DNA of 64,000 bases from Blasia pusilla (lineage: Eukaryota; Marchantiophyta; Marchantiopsida; Blasiales), in contig CM114273.1 of NCBI GenBank assembly GCA_050084515.1, positions 10,726,001 through 10,790,000 of the forward strand, in the 5' to 3' direction. Of the stretch, positions 36,700-46,142 are shown piece by piece. A program made the translations under genes and the position numbers. Under the pieces are notes generated by a model. It did not search any database. It was not told the origin of the DNA and saw only the letters and a list, made by a program, of their open reading frames with translations. Within the stretch, counting starts at the first letter, position 1, and each line of letters begins with the position of its first letter.

Positions 36700-37460
36700 C
36701 ACTCAATCATGACAGACTACAACTACGAAGTTAGTAAATATGTCAGCTAGGCCAATGATAGAGCGAGCCATGGTGACACTAGGAGTGCTTTTGTAGGATA
36801 ATTAGATGGGAGTTTTGTGCTTGGTTAGTCCCATAGGTACGGTATATGACATGCAACGCATTCTACTTGATTTGCATGCTCAACCCTTGATGTTAGGAAA
36901 GGGAACGTGTTTGGCATTGGAGTTACAAAAAGGGGACATTGAGCCTTGTCCCTTTCAGATATAGACCTCTATTGGAGACGTGTCATCCACGCAATACATG
37001 AATCCACATGAGTCATTTGTCAGATTCCAGCTAGAGCATGCGTTTGACAGGGCGATGGTGTGTACTTATGCGATTATAACACCGATAGACTTGCATGATG
37101 TGTTGGTAGGGAGTACGGTGTTGTATCCCATTAGTTTCATCCTTGATTTTTGGGAGGAGAAGGTTTCTTATCGGGCAAGATGACAATCAAGTGATGGATG
37201 AGTGAGCCATTTAACTATGCGGTTTACAAGGCATAGTAGTCAACCACATGATGATATGGTGACCACGTTGGCAGCATTCACATATGGTGTTAGCTGGCCA
37301 GGAAAGTTGTTGGAGGGTAACACACATATGAAGGACATGCTAGTAGCGGATAGTCTCATCGAGAGACGACCATGGTGGATGTCTCTTCCCATATTATTAA
37401 GATCTCTTTACCGTTGTTGGGTACGAGTGTTGATTTACAAAGGAGTGCCGACAAGCTCGT
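36700..37460 (+). pseudogene. Ty3/gypsy fragment, protease-like region
   Basis: Plus-strand pieces include LDLHAQPLMLGKGTCLAL and then HDVLVGSTVLYPISFILDFW, followed by VSHLTMRF and TYGVSWPGKLLEGN. The same peptide pattern (YDVLVGGAVLYPMGFSLDYW) occurs on the minus strand at 41,096-41,323, so these are two copies of one family in opposite orientation. It is cut off where the minus-strand copy begins near 37,460. Stops are present. Confidence 0.6.
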
Positions 37461-37499
37461 GAGCCAAGCGTGGACCCTTGCTTATGTTAGGTAACATGG

Positions 37500-38430
37500 C
37501 ACAAAATTACACATATGGTCCTTCCAAACCATACCGTCGCGTCCCTCCAATAAGAGAACACCAGATGGCAATATCTCATGCACTCCCAAGATGGTGCATC
37601 CTACAGTCACATCCAACGTGGTAGCTGTCATCTACTGCAAGTAGACATAGTCTTCCTAGTGAAACCTCCGGATAGTAGGTCGATAACCACCTCCACGAAT
37701 AATCGCATACCTCATCTTATCTCGATGCTGCGCAATCGCCAAGTTCTCAACCGCCATAGGCATCACTCTTCGAAACAACTGGGCCCTCTTAGAACATGCT
37801 CGCATCCATATATCAGGATCATTAAGATTCAACATCTGACCAAAATGTCGATGAATGGTCGTAGGTAAATGTGGCTCTCGGCCATAAAGTAGCAAGTACG
37901 GTGAGAAAGACGCTAAGGATGCCTGCTTGCTGAATCTGCATCCCATCGCCAACCACGGCAACTGGAGGTCCCAATCTCCTAGATGACCTCTCTGCAAGCC
38001 ATACTTGCATAATCCTCTCTTCATCTTCTACACAACCCTCTCGGCTAGTCCATCCGTCTCAGGATGATCTCGCAAAGTGGAGCGGTGGTTAATCAACGCC
38101 TGATCACACAAGGCCTGAAACTCCATGCGAAACTTTGTACACTAGTCTGTCATCACCTCAGTTGGAGCGTCGTAATAACTCAACACTCAATCTAGGACGG
38201 CATACGCTACTCCCTCACTCGCTTTTTTAGGAAATGCAACCAACTCTATCAACTTCGAGAAGTGCTCGACCATCACCAACACATATCGACTATGGGGCTC
38301 TGTCAAAGGTAAAGGTCCTGCAAAATCCAAACTCCATCTATAACCTAAACCCATGATCGAAAGTGGATGCAACTTTGGAGTCGGAGAATTGAATGATGCT
38401 CGAACTCGATCATACACCCTGCACATGGCA
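37500..38430 (-). pseudogene. Gypsy integrase remnant
   Basis: 38,187-38,426 gives YRWSLDFAGPLPLTEPHSRY and VMVEHFSKLIELVAFP, the core containing the first catalytic Asp region. 37,656-38,024 gives ASFSPYLLLYGREPHLP, the conserved stretch after the core. A C-terminal VLLLEGRDGMVWKDH tail is readable near 37,500-37,560. Frameshifted. Confidence 0.8.
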
Positions 38431-38996
38431 ATAAACCGCTAAACGTTGATATGCATGCCTCGCCACCAATACTATATCCGGAGCAAGCTATACGTCCGCT
38501 TCTCTCCAAAATGACCCAACTCCTCATGGGCATGACGCACAATACGTGCTCTCTATGAAGGATGAGGCACTACACGTACTCTACCATCCTTCCAAATCCG
38601 CAACACATCTATCCCCTCCCATCGGAACCGTCTGGCTTGCTGTAAGATCCCATCCCGCTCTCTAGCACCCACTATGCTTGCGACGGTGCCAGTATGTAGA
38701 TACTCCAAGACCACTCCATCGTCGTGAATATCTCGGCCACATGTGGTCTCCTCACGAGCCTCTGGATCTAAGGACTCTCCATCAGACCTCGCCATCGAAG
38801 TCTCAGCACTTTGGCTCTCCAAAGCCAACAATCTCAAATAAGCTGACGCGTGCCATCCTGGCACCAACTCCTCATCACTCTAACCATGTGAACGAGCTCT
38901 AGTTGCATCTCGCTGACTCAAGTATGGGATACGGCTCAAACCATCTGCATCTTGGTTGAGCATCCCAGGTCTATGTACCACATGGAAGTCATACTC
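38431..38996 (-). pseudogene. Gypsy segment between RNase H and integrase core
   Basis: The minus-strand frame 38,553-38,867 (WHASAYLRLLALESQSAE, VLRIWKDGRVRVVPHPS) sits where the linker and zinc-binding integrase N-domain should be. About 38,345-38,542 reads HAHEELGHFGEKR-like in broken frames. No independent gene. Confidence 0.5.
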
Positions 38997-39930
38997 CTAC
39001 AACAAAAGAGCCCACCTCGCAAAATTCCCTGTAAGCTTGTCGAACTCCTTCAACCACTTAAGTGGATGATCAGTAATGATGGGAAAGGGGTTTCCGAATA
39101 GATAACACTTTAAATGTGCAATAGCCCACATTGCAACCAAGCACTCACCCTCATACAAGCTATATTTCACCTCTGCAACGTTGTTCGAGCGACTAGCATA
39201 AGCCACGACAAACTCTCTATCCTCATCGTCATGATGGGTGAGCACGGCTCCAAGCTCAACATTCTCCAATCAATATGTGACTAGAAAGAACGCCCCTTGA
39301 TCAGTCTCCTCAATATGGGCGCGGACATCAATCTGTCCCTGAGCAGCTGAAATGCTCTCTCCTGCTCATCTCCCCAGTGCCACTCTTGATCCACCTTGGT
39401 CAGCAAGGTTAGCGGCTTTGCAATTGAATTGAAACCCTTGACGTACCGTCGAGAGAAGTTTGCCAATCCCATGAATGCACAAACTTGACTCACATCTGTA
39501 GGCCGTGGACTGCGTGAAATAGCCTCTACCTTTGTCTGTTGCACACCAAGGTCCCCTGGGTAAATTGTATGACCCAAATACTCAATCTGGTCGTAGAAGA
39601 ACTTGCACTTGCCAGGATGTAGCTTTAGCCCATGTAACTGCAATTATCAAAATACCTCTAGATGTCACTCATGCTCCTCAACCACGGCGCTAAAGACTAT
39701 GATGTCATCAATATAACACTTAGAAAAATCCAAACCTACCAAGATCCTATCAATGACCCTCTGAAACTTAGCCGGGGCGTTCTTTAATCCAAATGGTAAG
39801 AACCGCCACTGGTATAAGCAATCCTTCCCGTGAGGATCGATGCCCAAAAATGCCGTCTTCCGCCTATCCTCCAATTTGATAGGCAGCTAATGGTATCTGG
39901 TTCAAAGATCTAACAAACTGAAGACCTTTC
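38997..39930 (-). pseudogene. Gypsy reverse transcriptase and RNase H remnant
   Basis: 39,665-39,874 gives QWRFLPFGLKNAPAKFQRVI and then CYIDDIIVFS, the RT active-site motif. 39,281-39,643 gives LHPGKCKFFYDQIEYLGHTI and the connection region. 38,997-39,269 gives the RNase H part (FVVAYASRSNNVAEVKYSLY, ITDHPLKWL). Start and end are frameshifted relative to one another. Confidence 0.9.
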
Positions 39931-39959
39931 CATGCCCAATAGGTTGCTCGTGGCATGCC

Positions 39960-40760
39960 AATCTTGTTGACCACAATGAACGGCAGTCGATCATCGTGCC
40001 TCACTGCCTGTGATCGACGACCTGGATCTAGAATAGAATCTACCAACAAATTGTAGGGGCGCTCCACTCTCGCAAATGCCCTCCGCAAAACCTCATGTGG
40101 CACCAAGTTGGTCCACCAAATATGCGAGCGATATGCTCGTGAACCTACACTCGCCGCATCCAACAATATCTCCAAGTCGATCCACGCTCACATTTGATGT
40201 GCACTCATCACTACGCGGGATCTCAAAATCACCCAAAATCGACACATTCTCCAGAATGTATGGTGGAGAATGAGATTGTTGCTCTTGTAAGCATTGCAAG
40301 ATCCGCATCTTCTCCCAAAATAACCTCGATCAATAGTCAGCCACCCCGATATCTCTTCCAACACATGATTGGCCCCGACACCAGGAATGACCAAGTCTAT
40401 GGTCCCTACCCGCTCCAAGTTCTACGCCCCCAACAATGAAATGTCCCTTGGTAGGGAACTTTAGTAACCCTGGATGGCGGACGCAGACAACAAGTTAGGA
40501 AATTGGAGGCGTAATTGCGCCACATGGTGAAGTGAAGCGCGCCTTGCAACATCATCAATCTCAACGTACAGGTACTACTGCACGCGCAATTCTGCACGTG
40601 CAATTCTGATTGTAAAACAACAGCTAAGCCAGTGATGATGCCCCCAAAGAGATCCAACACGCAAATATCCTCATATGGGGTGCACCACACAATCGAGGTG
40701 GTGTCCAAAGGGGTCATAGTAGCACTCCAGGCTACCTCTGGTTCCTCTAACCTGTCACGC
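39960..40760 (-). pseudogene. C5 cytosine DNA methyltransferase domain in the gypsy element (decayed)
   Basis: About 40,630-40,665 encodes ICVLDLFGGIITGLA, the motif I cofactor loop (usual DLFGGxGT). About 40,345-40,420 encodes IDLVIPGVGANH, where motif IV with the catalytic PCQ should lie; here the Pro-Cys is lost. 40,230-40,310 encodes SPPYILENVSILGD, containing the motif VI ENV. 40,060-40,150 encodes LLDAASVGSRAYRSHIWWTN, the motif VIII region. The domain then runs into the RT without the C-terminal motifs, indicating an internal deletion. C5 methyltransferase domains in LTR retrotransposons are known from some algae. This copy is dead. Confidence 0.75.
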
Positions 40761-41335
40761 TCTGGTGCAAACGCCTCACTCCAGGCCGTCTGCACATGCT
40801 CATCACATAAACGTCGGAGCTCCTCACTCAAGCCCCACAACAGCACCTCTGCTCCACGGAGTAATGCGGCTACCATAACACTCATCTCCCTAGAAGTGTC
40901 AGACACGGGGATGTCCTCTGCATGGACATGCCCCTCAATCAAATCAAAAGGTCACGTAATGGCGTTGCTAAATGCTGCTAAAGTCACTATCTCTCATAGT
41001 CGTCGCTCGATCACTCCACTTGTGAATCAAACGGGTAATGAACAAAGTCATCCATCATCGGACTTCCATCCTGATCTGTAGGATGTTGACTCCTCCTAGT
41101 AATCCAGGGAAAATCCCATAGGGTACAACACCGCTCCACCAACCAAGACGTCGTAGGACTCTGAATTGATCACTATCGCCTCGGCTCGCACCACGGACTC
41201 ACACAGAGTTAGGTGACAATCGTGCTCTTGGAGTGGAGACTTGATATTTTTAGATACCACATCTATTGTGTGGCGGAGTATAGAAGAAGATACATTAGTT
41301 TTAGATCTCTTTGGAGAGATCAATACGAAAGTTAG

Positions 41336-43770
41336 CTACAATGTTGTGGGACTACATACACATACATCGATATCTTGTTGTGATAGCAACTTATATGTAT
41401 GAGGCATACATAATCATGTAGATGGTGTAGGCTTGGGAGGAGGGACTCTTAAGGCCAAAATCCAAGACTTTTTGTGAATTCAACTCTAGGATTACTTATG
41501 TTGTCTGAGAGAGAGAGAGAGAGAGCTTAAGTCCAAGAGAACATTGTTGTGTGCATACACATCGCTACACACCTTGTATCAACCTGGATATTAATTTTGC
41601 TATTAGATTAAGGGATATTTTTTTTGGGTATCCTTAGAATCCCATGAGTTCAATGTCATTGGTATTATGATGAAACATAAGATGAAGTTAAATTGCACTC
41701 TACTTGCCCTTCCAAGAATTATCCATTTTGGAAAGAAAGAATGTAAATGACTTGGGCAAAGCAATAACAACACAACTTTGAAACATCGAAGAAATTGTCC
41801 TATTACAATCAATGTTATGAGTCCTAATTGTAGATATATGGATAATTTTTGAGTCCTCTCACATTTGCAAACTAAACCTTAATTTGTGAGTCATACTCAT
41901 AGTTTTTTTGCCTAATGTTTTGTGGCTCCCAACATACAAAAAAATTTTAGTCGTAATATAATTGCAAAGCAAGACAATTTTTCCAAGGCTCGTAACATAC
42001 TTGAATAATTACCACTTGCGAAAAAAGTACTTATAGTACATTTGCAAAGGAATGGTTTAAGTAAAAATAGGCCTTACAAATGAGCTTTTGGGATCCCCCA
42101 ATCCGTAGTAGTGACAAAAACATTATCATAGGGTGGATGGTACTAGAGTTCCAACCAAATGACAAAGCACCATAAGAAAATGATCAAAACTAATGAAATT
42201 TTTTGTGGAAATTTATAATTTGAGCTCATACTCACATTCCATACACAACTACATTTGGATCAAGTTTGTGAGTCTCGAGATTTGCAATGGAGCCTTGGTA
42301 TAGTCGCATGGAACCAAAAAATTTGCGAGTTCATTGTGTGACCACAACACGACTCAAACGTTTCCTTTTATTATATATGTAAGTCAATTTGAATTCAATT
42401 GCAAAATTCTTGCATGGTACTCACATTTGACACATGGATTTGCAAGTCAGTTAGGATGCTTGCAAGTCTATGCAGTGGCAAAATTTGACTAGAAATTCAA
42501 TCGAAAAATAGTCGCAAAATATTGAGTTTAAGTAGTGATTTTTAGCAAGTTTCAGTAGTAGTTGTAGACTTGCAAGGGACTCACAAAGTAGTGATTTAAA
42601 TTTTTGAACTCACAAACTAGATATTTTTCCCTCCGTTTGGAATCAATTTGTAGGTCTAGAAACCAAATTTTCTTAGGAACAGTTTTGTTTTGTTTTTCCT
42701 TCTTCATTTCTTATTGTTTAGAATGAAGAATTTGGGAAAAAAACCAAGATGAATTTCATTCATGCACATGTCCTTTCATATCCAAAAAAATCTACCCAAG
42801 ACCTAGGATCACTATAGAAGGAAATGAGTTGCAAAATGAGGAGAGGAGTCCCATAAGATTATGTGAGAAAAAAATTGGAGTGTTTTGGAGGCGAAAGGGG
42901 AATCTATGGTGGAGGTTTTGGTTTTGAGACTTGTGAATGACTATTTGCAAGTTATCTCCTCACTTAGGTTATCCTCCTCATCACTAAGTTAAGCACAACC
43001 TACCATGACTAATGTCCAACCTCCATGGACATGCCATGCAAATACTCTTTGCTCCAATATAGACATAAAAATGTAGATTTTTTTACAAACCTTAGAATTC
43101 TTCTTTTAAAATTTTAAGTTTATGGATTAAGACTTTCAAAATTGGTTAAAGTTTTGAAGATGAAAGGAAAGAAGAGAGGGAATTTTTAGTTGGGGAAGAG
43201 AAGATGAAAGAGATGAACTTTCAATGTGGGAGAGGAAGGAAAAAATGTATGCATGTCCAAAACAAGAGGGCATAAGAATGCAAGGGAGATTCAGGGTTGG
43301 AAAAGATCCCTTATTTTGTCTAGAGGGATAGAGACGAATGAGGCATGTTTAGAGATTTCAAATAGTGCCCTTTAGTCCCTAAGCATTCTTAAGTCGAGAG
43401 GAAAAGTGCCCATCTTCATCTTGCCATCTTTGTCTCTAATCTCTTATAAGGTTAATAAGATAAAAAAATAAGGGAGATGAGGAGAGGACAAGTATATGGA
43501 GAGAGAAGGATGGATTCCTCTTATCCTTTGGAGAGTAGATGTTGTGACCCTCATAACCAAACCTGCGCCGATGCGAAACATCAAGACTCTAGTAGGCTCA
43601 CAATAGGATGGATGCGCCTCGGAGAAGTCTCTTGAAGGAGATATGAGATGTAAGATGCAAGCAAGGTTGAGTGTTTCATGGATCAATGATCGCGACTCAA
43701 GAAACCTGGACCAAACCTGAACCAAGATTTGAGAAGAGTTGAGTCTGAGAAGAGTGGGTTGCCAAAGAGG
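41336..43770. other. AT-rich intergenic sequence, no gene seen
   Basis: No credible coding frame. A (GA)n microsatellite lies at about 41,506-41,527. Around 41,860-42,650 the words TTTGCAA, TTGCAAGT and GAGTC recur many times without a fixed period. Confidence 0.45.
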
Positions 43771-43774
43771 ATGA

Positions 43775-44195
43775 GAATCAGAATTGGAATTTGACTAGTG
43801 TTTGGGGTTTCATTGTGTTTTAGGTCATTACGGCCAAACTCAAGGTGCGTTTGGAAAAATTAAGAAGGCGTTTGGAAAGCTTATGCAAAGTTGATTCCAA
43901 CACACTAAAGATCTAGGCAAACGCATGCGTAGAGCTTGAGAAAGTGCCCCAAACGAGGAACAACCAAATCCTCTTGTTCCGCTCATTTTGGCCGTCAACC
44001 CAACTTTCCTTCCCAAAATTTTGTGGTAGTTTCTCAATCTCTACTCATGCATTTGCTTAGATCTTTAGTGAGTTGGAATCACTTTGCATAAGCTTTCCAA
44101 CTTCGTCTTACTTGTTCCAAATGCACCTCGGGTCTAGCCGTTATGACCTAAAACATAGTGAAATCCCAAACACTACTCGATTTCCAATTCCTCTT
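43775..44195. repeat. Foldback element: imperfect ~165-bp inverted repeat, ~90-bp loop
   Basis: Left arm about 43,775-43,941, right arm about 44,031-44,195. Matching blocks include TTTAGGTCATTACGGCC against GGCCGT/GCCGTTATGACCTAAA, and GCTTATGCAAAGT against ACTTTGCATAAGC. Identity is roughly 80% by eye with small gaps. No coding frame. Transcribed RNA would fold into a long hairpin, so it may be a small-RNA source or a foldback transposon. Confidence 0.8.
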
Positions 44196-44224
44196 CTTAC
44201 TTGTTCCAAATGTACCTCATGATA

Positions 44225-44559
44225 GACTTTCTAGATATTCCAAACACCCAAAATGGTGATCCTATGATTTGTAGTTCCAATTGTCAAATGGACCTCGCAT
44301 GAGTCCCTAACTAAGACCCAATAAATGAGTCACAGGTTGGAATCCAAGGGTGACCTCCGAAGACCTCCCTTGGACTTGGCTTGGTGTTCACACCCCAAAG
44401 TCAACCTCACGATCCATTTAGTGCCCTTGGTTCACCCCGTGGCTCCCCAAAATAGAGTTCAGGTCCCAAGCACCCTCAGAGATCCTCCCCCTTATATATA
44501 CTTCTGGAATTCTCTAACCTCCCCCTACCATTTTGGGTGTTTGGACTATCTAGAAAGTC
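44225..44559. repeat. Element flanked by 33-bp inverted repeats (32/33)
   Basis: 44225-44257 and 44527-44559 are reverse complements except for one base. The interior (~270 bp) has no frame or motif of note. Size and structure suggest a MITE, but I see no target site duplication. Confidence 0.7.
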
Positions 44560-45215
44560 TGTCCCAAGTCTAGAAAGACTTTCTCGTATTGGAAAGTGAG
44601 GAGTTAGGACTTGTTGAGCTTGATGAATGGCCTGAGTTAAGAACTCAAGGAGTTGGAAGGTTGGTTGACTCAAACCAAGACTAATAAGAGTGTGTTTGGG
44701 TGCCGATCAACAAAGTGAGAGTGACCTACCGAATGTACGCTTCTGCAAAATTTGAGATTGAGGTTCAAGAGGAGTAGGCACACCTTAGTAGGGTAATAAA
44801 ATGGGTAGAGATTGAGAATGAGTTTGCTGGAGTTTGGACATCTTCATGACAAATGCCTATTATAAAATTTGATTATCATAAAATTTCCTATTATAAAATT
44901 ATACAAGACCTTCATAAAAGTTGGAGACAACTTGAAGAAAACTCCAATGTTCTTTTTACCACCCATGTCAAATTAGAGTCTCAATTTCATGTGTTCGAGA
45001 GTAACACGAACCTATTTTACCTTATGGGGAATAAATAGGATTGGATGGTTTGTGTGAGTTGCAAGGAATCCATATTTGATTCCTTGTGAGTTCTTCCAAA
45101 AATTCCCAAACAATCGGCTTCATTGGACTATGTGTTTAACTCAATTTTGTCTTCTACAATGCATTTGGAAGAGAGTGATGGAGATTCAAAATTATTTCAA
45201 AAAGTTTGAACCTAA

Positions 45216-45593
45216 TCTATACTATTAAGGGAGGATAGCTTCTTCATGTCCAAATACCTCTTTGATTGATACATGGCAATCAGGTAGAAAAAACATACTT
45301 TGGTAACATGGGTAGGAATTTTAAAGATAAATAAAATTTGGGTTCCATGTATATCACACTCTTCACATAGTATGTGCATAGATTTTTTTTGACCTCGTGG
45401 GTTTTTTCCCAACAACCAACATGCCTCATTGGAAATCTCCAAATTTTTTTGGTTTTTTTTCATTATTTACAAAGAAGTTGTATTTTCGAGGTCGGGCTCT
45501 TTCGGAAACTTTGCCGAACACATTGGAAAGTCCTAAATTTCATCGATTGGCATACAAAGAATGCTGTTCTACACTACGGTGCTTCACATTAGT
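45216..45593 (+). mobile_element. Helitron-like element, diverged copy
   Basis: Starts TCTATACTATTAAGGG after A, shares GATAGCTT and AATACCTCTTTGATTGA with the other copies, and may end near a TTAGT at 45,589-45,593. A further 5' fragment follows at about 45,605-45,670 (TTATGGGAGAGTGCCC). Ends are less certain than in copies 1 and 2. Confidence 0.4.
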
Positions 45594-46142
45594 ATGTGCT
45601 TCACAAGTCTTATCAATATTATTATGGGAGAGTGCCCTTTTGATTTTTAACACCTCTCCATTTGACACACAACGTTTTCAACCAAACGTTATGACATGCG
45701 TACTTAGTCACTTGGAGGCGACTTCAAATTACCTAGTGCGTCCCACCGGTGGTTATATCAAGATGAATGTATACCATAGACATGAATATCATTTGAATAC
45801 GTCTCAAACTTAACCCAAAGCGGAAAGAAAGATGTAAGTGAGATAGTTAGTGAGATTAGAATTAATGAATTGATGAATTAATAATACCAAAACGTCATGT
45901 GAGAGTATCCGGGCCCCTATCTAGTTGTTCGTATGATAAAAAGTGGATAAAAAGTGGATCGTGTTTGGAGGATGCTTCTCCAACGATCTTTGAACGCGAA
46001 AGATTAGTTTCTTCCAACTGAGGGTAGAGCTTCCGTTCACGATGATGTCCGTAAGCGATTGTTTTCTTTGAAGCTATGTCCGTGAAACTATCGACACAGA
46101 AAGAGGAGGCAGAAACAGAAGGGAGACAAGCACAGCGTAGAT

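Larger units (their letters stand above)
37461..41335 (-). mobile_element. Decayed Ty3/gypsy retrotransposon carrying a C5 DNA methyltransferase domain
   Basis: Reading 5' to 3' on the minus strand: protease-like region (41,096-41,323), C5 cytosine methyltransferase domain (about 40,000-40,740), reverse transcriptase (39,281-39,930), RNase H (38,997-39,269), integrase core (38,187-38,426), and integrase C-terminus with LEGRDG (about 37,500-38,024). RT-RNase H-integrase order identifies Ty3/gypsy. Many frameshifts and stops mean it is inactive. No LTRs were identified. An inverted, partial copy of the same family abuts its 3' end. Confidence 0.8.

Noticed and set aside
36211-36712. Long overlapping ORFs on both strands
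   Set aside because: Neither matches gag or any known family, and codon content looks like complementary shadows.
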